This document shows, one piece after another, positions 42,842 through 56,938 of a DNA stretch of 64,000 bases. The notes under the pieces are model-generated. The model was given only the letters and a program-made list of their open reading frames with translations, was not told the origin of the DNA and did no database searches. The stretch's first letter is position 1. Every line of letters starts with the position of its first letter. This DNA comes from Cerrena zonata. Its lineage: Eukaryota > Basidiomycota > Agaricomycetes > Polyporales > Cerrenaceae. The stretch lies in the NCBI GenBank assembly GCA_038087015.1, contig JASBNA010000007.1, positions 186,001 to 250,000 of the forward strand, written 5' to 3'. Both the position numbers and the translations under genes were made by a program.

Positions 42842-44476
42842 ATGGCTGAAACCCCATTCAAACTTTCCATCCCTGATACAGATTTGGACTTTCTTCGTAG
42901 GAAGCTTCAGGTGACACGCTTACCTGACGAGTTGGACGATGCAAAATGGGACTATGGTGCACCTCTCGCCGATATCAAGAGACTAGCTGCTCGTTGGGAG
43001 AATGGTTTCGACTGGCGAAAAGCCGAAACCGAAGTCAACAAGATACCCCAATTCACTCGTGACATCAACATAGAGGGGTTTGGACCTCTCAATATTCACT
43101 ATGTTCACCAAAAGAGCGAGCTGGACAGGGCTATTCCTCTTCTCTTCATACATGGCTGTGAGTAACTATCTCCTCCGATATCTCATGAACTTAGATTGAT
43201 TGGTTTTAGGGCCAGGACATTTCATGGAAGTTGCGAAACTCCTCCCGCTGTTGACTACAGTCGCTTCCGACCAACCAAGTTTTCATGTTGTCACATACAG
43301 CCTTCCAGGCTTTGGATTTTCTGAAGCACCTAAGAAAAAGGGCTTCTCTATTCCCCAATATGCTGAGGTATCATTTGGCTAATTATGGCGGGTGTATTGT
43401 AGCCGGCGTTGACATTACCGATGCTTGCAGATTGGTCATAAGCTGATGCTTGCATTAGGATACACTGAGTATGGTACGTTAGGATGTCAATTATATCATT
43501 ATGTTTGCTAAATATGAACATTAGTCACGCAAGGCGGTGATTGGGGGTCTATTGTCAGTCCCGCAGTATCCCCAATTTCAAGTATCGATAACATATTGTC
43601 TTCTTTGTAGATTACTCGTTATATATGCCACAAGTATGGCGGCGAACATGCCAAGGCATGGCATACTAATTGTCCTGGATTGTACGTCACACTATTGCTA
43701 TCTTTATAGCTAATTTGCAGCGTTCATGCTATTACGTTCACTTTAGAATGGGACCACCCTCTTTCTGGTCTACTCCTTGGTTATTCATCAAATTCTTAGT
43801 GACGTCCTATTCGGATGCTGAACGCAGAGGTCTTGAACGTACAAGAAACTACAGTGAAAAGGGAAGCGGATATGTTGCAGAACAATCAACGAAACCACAA
43901 ACCTTGGGCTATTCTCTCGCTGACTCGCCTGCCGGTCTGTTAGCATGGATCTACGAGAAATTAGTTACCTGGACAGATAATTATCCATGGACTGATGACG
44001 AAGGTACGGTTCTTCTTTTGCAATATCGTCATATGTTGCTAATATGCAGTCTCATATACAACGTTCAGTACTAGCTTGGGTTTCTATCTACTGGTTCTCT
44101 CGTCCAGGGCCCGCGGCTTCTACCCGAATCTACTACGAAGTGTTTGCTGACGGACAAATCTTTGCAAATCCCTACATTGTTGTCCCGACCGGTATTTCCA
44201 TCTTCCCAATGGAAATTTTACGGTACCCCAAACTGTAAGGACCCAGCTCCAATCCCAAATCCTAACCTGGTCTGACTAATATTTCAATATCCTTCACACG
44301 AAAGATGGTGCCACTCGTTAGGAAACCTCGTGTGTACATTCGAACATGACAAGGGAGGACACTTTGCTGCTCATGAAGTTCCGGAATTGCTCGCGGATGA
44401 CTTGAGGAAAATGTTTGGGATCGGAGGGCCTGCATTTGGTGTCGTTCCCGGAAAGAGCGGGTACGTTCTCGCATAA
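42842..44476 (+). CDS. Epoxide hydrolase 1 (microsomal type)
   Basis: Alpha/beta-hydrolase that opens epoxides to diols by an Asp nucleophile. The EHN N-terminal domain is [30 protein letters not shown]...[14 protein letters not shown]...FDWRK. Splicing of the intron at about 43160-43209 creates the oxyanion-hole motif HGWPGHFMEV. The nucleophile motif is TQGGDWGS and the catalytic His is in [22 protein letters not shown]. The cap region includes [21 protein letters not shown] and [11 protein letters not shown]. About seven short introns are present, with no frame damage, and stop TAA at 44474-44476. It has no N-terminal membrane anchor, unlike animal mEH. Two paralogues follow in tandem. Substrates could be host-derived or endogenous epoxides. 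Confidence 0.92.
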
Positions 44477-44956
44477 CCTGACTCGAGGATTTGGTTCTTT
44501 GGTAGGTTAACAAATCGTAGTATCTACAGGTTGACTGATGCTGTCTTGCCCAAAGGTTACTCGAACCATTCGCCAGACATATGATGTGAAGCAAGCTGTA
44601 GTCAGCGATAGCCAATTGTGATCTACCGATTTTCCGGGAGTCCTGGAATCTTGACGTGTCTCCCACATCTGACTTTTTGCTTTTCGAACGCCTGTTTCAA
44701 TCCCTGGATCGACTATCCGGGGATTCATTCATTATGTGACATCAAATCTGTCAACTTTTTTTCGAAGGTGGGAAGATTTCCAATGCTACATCATCGTTGG
44801 CTGCGTACACAGCCTATAATACACAGTCACGGTACATAAATGAATACTTGTATCATTGCAAATTCTATCCTTCTCCCACTACAACCATTGGTGAGTCATA
44901 CGTTCTAATAACACATCCAGTTTGTACGACCCCTAAAGGTTTCAAGTTTCATAGAA

Positions 44957-46221
44957 ATGTCGGAGACTGAGGCATCTGCCTCTCGCTCCCACGCATTATT
45001 GCCAATGGAATTGATCGACGATGTCATCGACTTCCTCCATGGCGACTATGATAGTCTGAAGAATTGTGCCATGTCCTGCAAGGAATTCCTCCCCCGGTGC
45101 AGGTTCAACCGATTCCAGTCTGTCACGTTGGATGTACAAAACATCACACGGTTTGCTACATTACTTCAGACGTCGAACGACGTCGCATTTTACGTTCACG
45201 AGTTGGTGGTGATCGCAAAAGAACGCCCGATACCACCAGGCTCGATTCGACCGTGCATTTCATGGTTAGAGGTTCATCTTTCCAAGCTTGGAGAGAAACT
45301 TCCGTATGTCCATAAACTGGAGATCCGTGATAGCGATGCATTGAGGGAGGTGGTCTTCCGAGGCTTCAGCTCTGTGACGACGTTGATTCTTAAGCGATGC
45401 ATAGTCTCTAATGTTGACCATTACATCCGTATACTCAACTGCTTTCCCTCACTCCAGTTGGTTTTCAACCTTCGTGTCAACATGAAATACCCTAACAAAA
45501 CCGACATCGTGTCCAACAAGGCAACATTCTTGTCATTAACTTCTATGGAATTTATCCAATGTAGCTTCCTTTTTGGCCTCCTGTTTGACTGGTTATCATG
45601 TCAATCATCACGTCTGCCGGTGGAGGAGTTTTCTTTTGGTCCCGTCGAACGGGCAGAGTTGGCTGGCGTTGGGAGGTTCCTATCAGCTTCCGCTAAGACC
45701 ATGAAGAATATCAGTATATCTGTCGTCGATGAAGATCCTCCAGGTAACCGCATTTCATCCCCTTAGGTTCACATCCAAAATCTCATGATTATCCTGTAGA
45801 TATACCAGAAAAATCCTTCGATCTTTCCTCCCTTACCAACCTCGAAACGATAGTGTTTGGCTCGACCAGCACATATGGTCGAGTCCTCTTTCCAGGGTAC
45901 GGCGCCATGTTATATCCTTGGATCCTCTCCACCCTAGAAACCATAACATCGACAAAACTCTCTTCCATTGCATTCGTTGTGGATGGCAGAGTCGGCGACC
46001 TGGATGCGCTCGACACCCCAGCCTTTGACAATATCGTTCTGTTACTGAACACCTCCCAGTTCAAGAACCTCCGCGAAGTCATATTCGTCGTATTCCCCAT
46101 CAGGCGGGATCAGATCATATCTGTTCTGAAGAACAAGCTGATCAAGCTTTATTCTCAAGAAAAATTGAGGTTTATGTTATCATCCGATTGGGAAGACACA
46201 AGAATGGGTCTCCCATTGTGA
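44957..46221 (+). CDS. F-box protein (subfamily 2, copy F)
   Basis: Two exons with intron 45744-45799 (GTAACC...GTAG) splitting an Asp codon exactly as in copy D. The F-box is at residues about 14-55 (LLPMELIDDVIDFLHGDYDSLKNCAM, CKEFLPRCRFNRF). The mid region is VHKLEIRDSDALREVVFRGF and the C-terminus is LLLNTSQFKNLREVIFVV. It is about 400 aa. It lies between epoxide hydrolase genes 1 and 2, as copy D lies upstream of gene 1 with one gene between. This suggests the F-box and hydrolase genes were duplicated as a block. Confidence 0.83.
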
Positions 46222-46782
46222 CTGAACTGTAGTAGATCAATAAATGCCAGTTTCACCGGCCGTTCTAAACCCCAAAGAGTGAGAGTCATTCACTCCGAGT
46301 CACCAAACCACATTGTAACTCCTTCACGTAATTCCTTTTGCAATATACCTCCCCGGCTCCGAACTCTCTACAATGCCTCTACCATATACATAGTACTTCA
46401 AGAATCATGATTTGACCTGACTCATCGACATGTCCCGATTCTGATCTAATCTAGCATTGCTTTGTCGGCTCTTACCGGAACGTACCAGTAACTTTCTGAA
46501 CACCACCATGATTAGACGATACCTTCACTCAAGTTCGAGGACCAAAGAGACAGCCAAAACGAATGGACCCGTCGAAGTCTGAAGTCATGTTATATGATCA
46601 TATATCTTGAAATGATTCGACGGTGAGAACGCACCGTTCAGTGATACTTACATATTCGAAGTTTGATAGCTCCGACCTGGGATCATTAGTAAATGTCCTG
46701 GCGTTATATCACTTCTCTGGTCCTATATATCTCGCCGTTAATAATGACGCTGGTAATACTACCCCCCGTCTCTAACACCAAC

Positions 46783-48398
46783 ATGGCCGAAACACCGTTC
46801 AAACTTTCTGTCTCTGACGCAGAGTTAGAGCTGCTTCGCAAGAAGCTCCAAGTAACACGCTTACCTGACGAGTTGGACGATGCAAAATGGGACTATGGTG
46901 CACCTCTCGCCGATATTAAGAGACTAGCTGCCCATTGGGAGAATGTTTTCGACTGGCGAAAGCATGAAGCTGATATCAACAAGATACCCCAATTCACCCG
47001 TGACATCGATATAGAGGGGTTCGGATCACTCAATATCCACTATGTTCACCAAAGGAGTGAACTCGATGGTGCCATTCCTCTTCTTTTCATACACGGTTGT
47101 GAGTATTCATCCCAACTTCACTTAGTTACAGAGGTCGTATACTGACTGGTCTCAAACGCATAGGGCCCGGACATTTCCTGGAGGTCGCAAAACTCCTCCC
47201 TTTGTTGACTGCGGTCGCCCCGGATCAACCAAGCTTTCATGTTGTCACGTATAGTCTCCCCGGGTTCGGATTCTCTGATGCACCCAAGAAGAAGGGCTTT
47301 GCCCTTAAGGAGTACGCTGAGGTACATAATACCTTCTGTTTTCTACTCACATCTCTACTCACACAATATCTAATAAAGGTAGGACACAAATTAATGCTTG
47401 CGCTCGGATACAATGAATATGGTTCGTTATATTTATGCTACAGTACTGCCTTGTGGAGTTAGTTCTAACGATGACGAATTAGTAACACAAGGTGGCGACT
47501 GGGGATCCGCGGTTGGTTATGACATCATCCATGTGATTCGATAATTATTGATGTTGCATCCTCCAGATCGCTCGAACTATAAGTCAAACATATGGCGGCA
47601 AATATACCAAGGCGTGGCATACTAATTTCCCATTGTATGTCGTCTTGTTTCCTCTTATTTCAAAACTACTCACATGGATATTAGCGTATCTGGCCCCCCA
47701 TCCTTATGGTCATCCCCATGGTCATTCCTCCGATTCCTTCTTACACCCTTCAGTGAGCAGGAGCGTAAGGGACTGCAGCGAGGAAAAGAGTTCATGGCCA
47801 AGGGTAGCGGATATCTTGCCGAACAATCAACTAAACCTCAGACTCTAGGCTATTCCTTGGCTGATTCTCCCGTTGGTTTATTGGCATGGGTTTACGAGAA
47901 ACTAGTCAGTTGGACAGATGATTACCCCTGGACCGACGACGAAGGCAAGTAACATAATAATGACTTACGCTTATCTCAACCTTACGCATTTACATCTAGT
48001 ATTGACCTGGGTGTCCATCTACTGGTTTTCCAGACCTGGACCAGCAGCCTCTGTCCGAATCTATTACGAAGTTATCAAGGCCGGATCACTAAGAGGAAAC
48101 CAACCCTATATCGGAATTCCTAGTGGAATTTCATATTTCCCAAGAGAACTTGCGCGCACTCCGACACTGTAAAAAACTTCTGTTATACTCGGTTTCGTTT
48201 TGACTGACAACGGTGTTTTTTTTCAGGTGGGCTAGGTCGATATCAAACATTGTGGTCTTGTTCGAGCATGAGAAAGGAGGTCATTTTGCTGCTCATGAAG
48301 TTCCTGAACTTCTCGCAGATGACCTGAAGAAAATGTTTGGAATTGGGGGACCAGCGTTTGGCGTTGTCACTGGTAAGAGTGGGTACACCGCTGCGTAA
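46783..48398 (+). CDS. Epoxide hydrolase 2
   Basis: Same architecture as gene 1: [23 protein letters not shown] domain, HGWPGHFLEV formed across an intron, TQGGDWGS nucleophile, [31 protein letters not shown] and [23 protein letters not shown]. The intron after GGDWGSA starts with GTTGGT. An in-frame ATG 90 bp upstream would add a hydrophobic leader. However, TATATA at 46732, about 50 bp before 46783, and the start of both paralogues support MAETPF as the start. Stop TAA at 48396-48398. Reading frames are open throughout. It is very similar to gene 1 in the exons. Confidence 0.92.
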
Positions 48399-48780
48399 TT
48401 CTGGTTCTCCGAATTGTATTATATCTGTATGTGATTAATGCAATCCTCGAGATGGCGCGCTGTTCCCGAGTCGTCCTCACCCCATAAAAATCAAAGCTTG
48501 GATACCTATTGGACACTATAGTCAACATTCAAGACGCCTCATACCTCAGCATATTATCGGTATTACTCGCGCCGAGTGTGTTCGTATTCTCACGTCTGCG
48601 CTTCTCACTTTCTTCCAGTAGTATAGTTTCCAAACATACCCATCCCTACAACCAGGTGCCGCTTCTAACTCAACTTCTTATTAATAACAAAGCGGGTGCC
48701 CACTAACATAAATCGTACCATCAACGTGCCTCATATCTCTCCTTCGTTCTTCGCTCACCTAACTCTTTTGTTTCGCAATT

Positions 48781-50399
48781 ATGGCAGAGAAACCATTCAC
48801 ACTTGCAATCCCTGACGAAGAGCTGAATCTCCTTCATCAAAAGCTTCGCGCGACCAGGCTACCAGACGAGCTAGCTAACGCAAAATGGGACTACGGTGTA
48901 CCTCTCGCAGATATCAAGAGGTTGGCCGCCTTATGGGAGAACGGGTTCGATTGGCGACAAGCTGAAGCCAAGATCAATGTCATCCCTCAATTCACTCGAG
49001 ATATTGAGATCGAGGGCTTTGGCACGCTTAATATCCATTATATACATCAGAAGAGTCAGTTGGAGGCGGCCATCCCACTCCTTTTCGCACATGGGTGTGA
49101 GTGCTCTCTGCTTTGAACCTAAAACTTATTCACATCTCGTGGTTAGGGCCCGGACATTTCATGGAAGCGGCCAAACTGCTTCCATTGTTAACGACAGTCT
49201 CTTCTGATCACCCTAGCTTTCACGTTGTTGCGTTCAGCCTTCCAGGATTTGGCTTCTCTGAAGCACCTAAGAAGGCAGGTTTCGGCATATCTCAATATGC
49301 GGAGGTACGTACCCTCCCTGTCAGACGGGGCTGATAATTGATACTACCTTCCGGGTCACCATCACGTTAGGTTGGACACAAGTTAATGCTTGCACTAGGA
49401 TATGATGAATATGGTTAGTAACAAGTGTGTATATGTAAATGACGTCATCTCACTACCTTCGGAATCGAAAACAGTTACACAAGGAGGCGACTGGGGATCT
49501 TTCGTAGGGACTTACTTCAATTTTAATCTGAATGGTCTGTCTCTTAATAAGTTCATCATTTCCTAGATCACTCGAGTCATGTCTCATAAATACGGAGGCA
49601 AACACGTCAAGGCATGGCATACCAACTTTTCATTGTACGTCGAGATAAGATTCAAGTTTGACAGCCAATTTGTAATTGATATCGAATATGTGACAGCGCA
49701 AAGCCCCCTTCATTTTGGTCTTCACCTTGGTTATATATAAAATCCTTACTCACACCTTTCACCTCGGATGACGATGCGGCTCTGGCACGTACGGCAGAGT
49801 ATCATACAAAGGGGGACGGGTATATGATTCAACAATCTACGAAGCCGCAAACTTTAGGATATTTGTTGGCTGACTCACCTGTGGGGCTGTTGGCATGGAT
49901 TTATGAAAAGTTGATTCTTTGGACGGACAACTATCCTTGGACTGACGATGAAGGTGAGTGGTATGGTAGTGTGTAAGGCATATGCATGTAGCTCACATCG
50001 TGCCCAAGTCTTGACATGGATTTCGCTCTACTGGTTTTCTAGACCGGGCCCGCTGCTTCCGTTCGAATCTATTACGAAGCAACGAACGGAGGGGATGTAG
50101 CTCAAGACCATTTCGTCCGTGTTCCTGTAGGACTATCTTTCTTCCCGAAGGAGGTAATGCGATTCCCGAGACTGTAAGTAAATAACGTTGCGCGACCACC
50201 TCGAGTCGTACTAATCAATTAACTTCGCAGATGGAGCAAGACACTTGGGAACGTTGTGTTCATGGGCGATCATAAGAAAGGGGGACATTTCGCTGCATTC
50301 GAGCAACCTGATCTTTTAGCTAATGATCTAAGAAAGATGTTTGGTATAGGTGGTCCCGCCTTTGGAGTCGTCCCGGGAAAGAGTGGCTATGCCAAATGA
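48781..50399 (+). pseudogene. Epoxide hydrolase 3, with a one-base deletion
   Basis: Third tandem copy. It is intact through the EHN domain (MAEKPFTLAIPDEELNLLHQ), [18 protein letters not shown] and [20 protein letters not shown]. In the exon encoding the YWFSRPGP motif, one base is missing relative to genes 1 and 2 at about 50047-50052, in a GGGCCCG run. The frame then runs to a TAG at 50098-50100. The downstream sequence still codes in another frame for the catalytic-His block ([22 protein letters not shown]) up to 50399. If the base is truly missing, the product lacks its catalytic His. A sequencing or assembly error is possible because everything else is conserved. Confidence 0.8.
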
Positions 50400-53300
50400 C
50401 ACGTTAGACAAGGAATATAAATTGTCCTCCTCGCGCCTCATTTTATGACTGAGTTCAAGATCGCCGGTGCTTGTCATTTCCTGTTAAGTATGTCCGAAGC
50501 GGAGCTTTAAAACAAGAATCCGAGTGAGGTGAGTCGGGCATTGCCGCGTCTTGTGGCACAGCCATCGATCGCTGTCAGGTCGACGACAATGTAGTCGAGG
50601 ACTCGGGGTTGCAACGTCGACATCGACAAAATACTAGGAAAGTTATTTTGATCTTTAATCTTGAACTGTAAGTGTCAAAGTTTCTCGACGACACTCTTGA
50701 ACTCTAATTCTGACCCAAAAAGTAGGAACATCAAAGACCTAACCGCAGTAAACGAGTATTGGTCCTTTTATGTGTTCTCTAGGGAAGCCAGCGCAGCCTT
50801 CCAACACAGTGGAACGAATATCGCCTATAGGACGCAAAAAGCACATTCTTGGAAGATCCAGAAGTTCTTCGCGTGAAGAAGAGTCCGCTTTCTATCGGAA
50901 CATCGACCAGCATCTTGAGTAACTCCCACACCGGATAATGTTGCATTTCTTTGCTATATTTGAATGGCAACACCATCTTATCCCACAAACCTTGTATTAC
51001 GGACGATGTTGGCTGTTCGATGGGTATGAACGAACCCAAGCATTCGGACCTACCGACCGTGTATTTGATTATTATTGTTATCACTCACACCAGATAGGCT
51101 TCGAGTTCGCCACTATCTACAACCTGACTGTGGGCGCAGGATTATTGCGCTGCTGCGATCGACTGTTAACCCGGGCTTTTCGGGGAACAGAAAAAACCGG
51201 TGTAGTTCAACCGGTCTCCAAAAACATATTGGTTCAATCGTTCTCACTTGTCTGGTATAGAAACTTCCGCGTCAATGAACCATCGGACGCCGAAGCAAGG
51301 CCGTGGTCCATACTCGCAGATCTCTCCTATTCATCAGCTTCCACTCATGGGAAAAAGATTCTTCGCGATAGCAGTTTCTGTCAAATTTTGGCCTCTTGGG
51401 ATCTGGAACTCTCGTTTACAATCAAGCTTCACCGAACGAATCCCAGGCATTCCACCCGGGGATGTTGTGTAGTCTAGCATGGCCCACAGCTTCCGCCTCC
51501 AGAATTCCCCGTTAATTCAATTATGTCCTAGGATGTCTCCCCGGGTTCTCCACGGTGATTAATGAGCATGAACCCCAATATATAGCTTCTTATCAAGTTA
51601 CAGGACCCTAGAATCGCGACAATGTGGCCACAGCAAGCAAGAATTTGTCTCTGGTCAATCTGGTGAACAAGTAACGTTATGCTCAGTTCCGTGGGCTATT
51701 TCAAAATCCGGGTGAGATCCCTTCCCTTCTTTTCGGTGAGTACAAATATTTAGAACGCATGTGGTGTACTAGAGAATGGTAGGCCCTTCCGATGTTCTAC
51801 GTGGACATGAACCTAATTCGGATGTTGAATTTGTCTTTTCCCTCGTGATAACGGCCAGATCTCCACCAAGAAATCCATTTTAACATGTGCAGCGCTGTTT
51901 TTGACTCGATATGACAGCTTCTCCCGTTGAGTCTTCCTTTTACATCACCATGCAATGTTGTCGCCGAAACAAGTTTCATAGACGCGTGTATGCTTTTCAT
52001 TCAACGCCCTTGAGAATGAGAGTGGCTATTTTTGCTCTCGACCTCGGGCATGGCTTTTTGTATTGAATCCCCGTCTCGCCGTACACGAAACAGGGTGGAC
52101 GATCTCACACGTGCTTTGTAACCCAATGGGTTCATCGTGTATCCCAAACACAACCATTTGTACGATTGCAGGAAACTAGGGGACTCGCCGTCATAGATCC
52201 ATCCCAGCGGGGATAATCTTGCAATACCCAAATAGCCTCCCTGTAAGTGCTTCCGGCTTTACAAACATCTTGGCATTCCTTACGTCCCTGTTTCCTGATC
52301 ACATCTAATTCCTTTCAATGGAGTCCCAATCGCACCTTTTAAATGGGCGTTGTCGCCTCCCGAAACCCAATACAGGGATGCCTATCTTATGGTTATCATC
52401 ATGATTAGGTATGATTAACGCACTAATCTATAACAACGGAATCCTGGAGTATCAGGTACAACCCTGAACGAACCGCTTCTCTATCTTTTGATGGTCTTAG
52501 GCGAAGGCGATAAAACAGTGTACACACACCGGGTATAAGACACAAATAACCCAAGTGCTGTATGTGGTTTTGCAATTCGGAATATTCTGATCCAGATGAG
52601 TCCCCACCATTGACCAAACCTAGTTCGGGCGGAATAATATCGCGTAATGGCCCTATGTCACCTGGTCGATATCTTGCACCGGGACCGCCGTATGTAGCAT
52701 CGCGTTCGAGCAAAGCCAGATCACACGTTGTACACGAGCACAGGTCTAATTTCTACGAAAACAATGTCGCAAAGCAACCGGACACCCAAATACGTGCGCG
52801 GCTTTACGATGATAATGTCGATACGCCGCAAGGGGCAAGCGACTATAATTGAACCTAAAAAGAGCGTAGTACCGCCCGTTCCCGAATACACCCTGCTCTC
52901 AAACAGTGAAATAGGTTATCCTTCGTCGTCTCTTTCCGATGTGCTACTACGCCACAGAAGCGCGGATTTCCGCGTTGTGGGCTCACCTGGCCACTAGTCT
53001 TTCCCCCGTAAGGCGTCATTGATTCCAGTTGCCGTGATAGTATTACACGACTCACACCTCCCAGATTGGAGGGAAATGCGAGGTGGAGCGCGGCGTCCGG
53101 TAACTAAATGGAGAGGTGTTCTTGTGAACAAGTCGCAACCCTGACCGTGGCATATTGGACAGAAACTGACATTCTCAGGGCACCGAATCGTCGATATGTG
53201 GGTTACCTAGACAAAACCCCGCGAGGGCTATACGACCAGAGATTCGAGAGATGGGGATGTCAAAGATTCCATCCACCGCCGGCAAGGGCTAGCCGACCAG

Positions 53301-56300
53301 AAGAGAACTCGAAGGATCAAGAGGAAGTGGTTGTTGGCTTGGGACCACCACATTGGGCAAAACCTTGCTCTGAACAAGTTCCACACATCGAAGGGGCTGG
53401 TGAAGCTGGGGTTCTATTCTGTTACGCCCACGGCCCGCGTCTGTGGAATTCGAAAACAACAATAGTAGGGGGACCTCACTGGTCTGGTCGGGCGGGGTCC
53501 CAAGCATCGATGATACATGAGGTAACATGAAGCACATAGCGTCAACCTTATGCATGGTAAACGAATGCAATAAGCAGACCTTTCTCAAACGGGGGGTGCT
53601 GCTGCTGAGATTCGTTCGTTCCTTACCTTATGTAACGCCCAGCTCGTGGGTACACTCACAGAAACATCCGGTAACCTTTATCCTCAACAGTGTCGTGTTG
53701 GAAATCTGGAGCACACCAGCTGATCTTGCGTTGAATGTTTCTCGACACAAAAGGACAATCCTCGCTTCCAGCTATGGGATGTGGAATGAATGTTTTTCTT
53801 GTCCGGTGACGTAAAACGAGAGCCCAAATTCCTTCCAGCCCCCCCTTGAACCGTGACCTCCCGACCCTTGAACGCCTTTGATAATCGCATTATGGGACCT
53901 CTATTTGCGAATTACGAATTTTTCCCCATTTGCAAAGAGGTGATGAGTTGGAACGCATGTGGCCAGGGATCGCGCGCACGAGGCATAGCCCAGTGGGGGA
54001 TTCTAGCATGGAAGCGGGGGGACTTTGACTTTTTATTTTATTTCAGAAGATTGGATCAAGTTCAACTGGGAAGGAGTAACCGCCTCCTCCACTCCGGCGG
54101 TGCGTGCGTGCTCAGCAGGGAACGGGAACCGATTGCGTGGATGATGACGAAACCCCATCACGCATCCAGACGTTCCCCCATTGGTTTACTTTATTTTTGC
54201 AGTGCTATTGCATGCATGCTGGCAAGGGGATGTGGCAAAAAAGAAGGTTATTAAAGTAAGGTATGTGGGTCCAAGCTCGCGGAGCGCGGAATAGCTTCCA
54301 AGTTCCGACTGAATTTGGGCTAGCTTCGTCTTCTCGGACAGGGTTTTATGATTTGTTGGTATCATGATTCATGACGTTTTTACCGCTTTTTTATCCTCTC
54401 TTGGATATATCGTTGAAGGATACTTGTATTATTACCGTGACGATGGTCGCCTTTGAGGAACAGGAAGGGAAATTGGACAATAAGCAGTAAGAAGCGATTG
54501 GAGCGGTAAGTTCAAGAGTAAGCCACCGTGACTTGTACTTCCTGTGGCTGAAAATGTGGCAATTGCAAACAAGAATCGCGAAGAAGGAAGACCGAGATCA
54601 CATCTGCGCCACGGGAGCAGAAAACAACAACAACATTTTGCAGGGAAAAAGAATAAGAATCGGTTTCGGTTTCGGAACTCGAAACGGGGGGCGGGGACCC
54701 AGTGGCGACTGGACTGAACAAGTTACACAACAAGAATCGCAAGTGCCGAGGAATGGGAAAGAAGGGGGGGAAACAGGACTTAGGAACGACCGCCGCATAA
54801 TCATCCGTCATCATCATCCTGACTCGCTAAGCGGGTCACGCAAACTCTGTTTCCCCCCTCCTCTCTCACTCAGCATCACTCATATAACTCTCAATTCTTC
54901 AGATGTTTCTGACGGAACGGTGGTGTGTGTTGGATCATAAATCGAGGTGGCGGGGTCCATGATATCATCCAAAAGGAAATTCCCTAGCTGCGTGAGAGCG
55001 TCCACTTGCGAAAAGAGTGAATAATTGTCATGATTCTCAGCCATATGTGTAGTATCCCTACGTAGAATAGACTACCAGCCCAGCCCCTTCATACCAATGA
55101 TACCATCGAATCCAAACCATGACCCTTCCCCGACACAGAAGCCTACCTTCTCTGAGTCTTTTTCCTTCCCTGACCGAGGGGGTGTATACACAACACACAC
55201 AAATGGTACGTTGTACGTATCACAATGATGTTAACGTAACGTTAATACATACGGTACACGTTACCAAAGCTCCATACCAACTCGTGCCAGCTTCCCAAAA
55301 TTCTTGAGTCTTAGGGCATCTAATCGTATTGTATGCAGTAATTTCCCCCAAATTTCCCCCCCCTGAGCGTAGCATGCATTACCACACCATACGACCCCCC
55401 TTTGTTTACGAGAGATCTTACGAGAGAGTCTGTTTCCAGGCGATGTGTAGGGGTTCCAGACTCCCCCCCGTGCCCACCATGGCCAACGGTCGTCCCAGTG
55501 ATCGCAGCCTGAGTTCATGCGGTCATCGATTGCAGCGTGATCCATTTCCATATTTCGCTCCCGAAAGCAAAAGCAGGTAAATGGGGTTGGAGAGGGGGGT
55601 TGAGGGTATTGTATTCCATTGGTGTTTTTACGTCTTTGGGGTTTACACAGGTGATGGGAGTGCGATATGATCTGAACGAAACTCGTTCTGATGAATTGAA
55701 TGATGACTATATATTATTATATCATACTACCATTCGCGGATAAGAGTAAGAATAAACAGAGGACGAGGCAGTTGTCCTCGTTTAAGTGATCAAGATGAAG
55801 ATGAACCTGTGAGAGGTTCTTGTATTTTCTCTAGTGACTCAGTATCAGTTATTGGAGAGCGGAGGCGAGGAGAGCCGTAAATTAAGGAGAGGGAATAACC
55901 CTAGGTAGCCGAGGATCTAGATACCTCCCCTCCAATACTTATATATTGGGAACGATTCTCAAGGTGAGATGGCCTCAGAGTTAAGCGAAGGGAGTATATA
56001 TTGAGTGTATTAGGGCTACGGGATTTGAACGGGGAATGCAGACCAAGTTGTTGTTCTTGTACGTATCGCTATCGACGGATCACGTCTGCCTGTCTGTCTA
56101 TACCCAAACAAAGGTTGGCTTTTATTGTTATTACCGTTAATGAATGATTTTCTCAGTTTGATATCCGGGTTCACGCAGTAACGTAGAATGACGAGGGAAA
56201 TGCTACAAAGTTTTTGTGCATGTATTCAGATAGCAGACAAGAAAAAAGACAGAGGAAAAAGATATCTAACGAGCGGGGCAAATATTACAGAATATAGGAT

Positions 56301-56938
56301 ATCATATGCAGTACAGATAGTTGAGGGCAAAAGTCCGTCACCAGGATCTTAATACGAGGTAGTACAAGGAGGAGGGAGAGAGGGAGAGCGTTACAAGAGA
56401 TAATGACGATACCAAGAAACCAAAAAACGGAAAGATGATGGGTAAGCCTCGCCACCGTTGCATGACTGCAGGGAGAGCAAAGTACTAACGAAGGGTAATT
56501 TTGTACGTTACGTATTGTCTGTCAAGAAGCCGATTGGAAGTCCAGTAACAAGGAGAGAATATTACGAGCTCGGGAGAAAGGAGAAAAAAAACAATGCAAG
56601 GGGGAGTGTGGAGAGAGGGGGACTTCACGATGGAAACAGCTAATCGACAAGAAAGTCCTCTTTTCGGCGGTGAGCAGTAACAAGCAAGCGAGAGAACAAC
56701 AGCAGCAAGGCACAGGGAAGAGCGGAGCGAAAACTTGGACCTGCAAGTGCGTTTGAGGTATAGTGTGGGACGATGGATTGATGGTGACAGGTTGTATGCG
56801 GTAGGGATGGTGATGGTGATGCGACGAGTGAGAGACAAAGAAGTTGGGAAGAATGGCGGGAAGATGCGAATGAATGCATTGTTGTTGTCGTCATGAATGG
56901 AAGGCGGACAGAAAGGCTGCAACAACCCCATTACTTGT
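50400..56938. other. 6.5-kb region without supportable genes
   Basis: I searched both strands for spliced or unspliced coding and found none with motif support. The plus-strand frame 50938-51477 has no family features and no codon bias. 54480-54830 and 56160-56900 are purine-rich on the plus strand. A palindromic stretch of GTTAACGTAACGTTAAT type lies near 55230. The last few hundred bases probably include the 3' untranslated region of the homeodomain gene. Confidence 0.45.

Noticed and set aside
46693..46782. N-terminal hydrophobic extension of epoxide hydrolase 2
   Set aside because: A TATATA at 46732 lies inside the extension, and both paralogues start at the equivalent MAE.
50938..51477. 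Plus-strand open frame of 179 codons
   Set aside because: No family motif, no intron structure, no codon pattern like the neighbouring genes.
55990..56050. tRNA-like T-arm (GGATTTGAAC) on the minus strand
   Set aside because: The T-stem does not pair and no acceptor or anticodon stem can be drawn.
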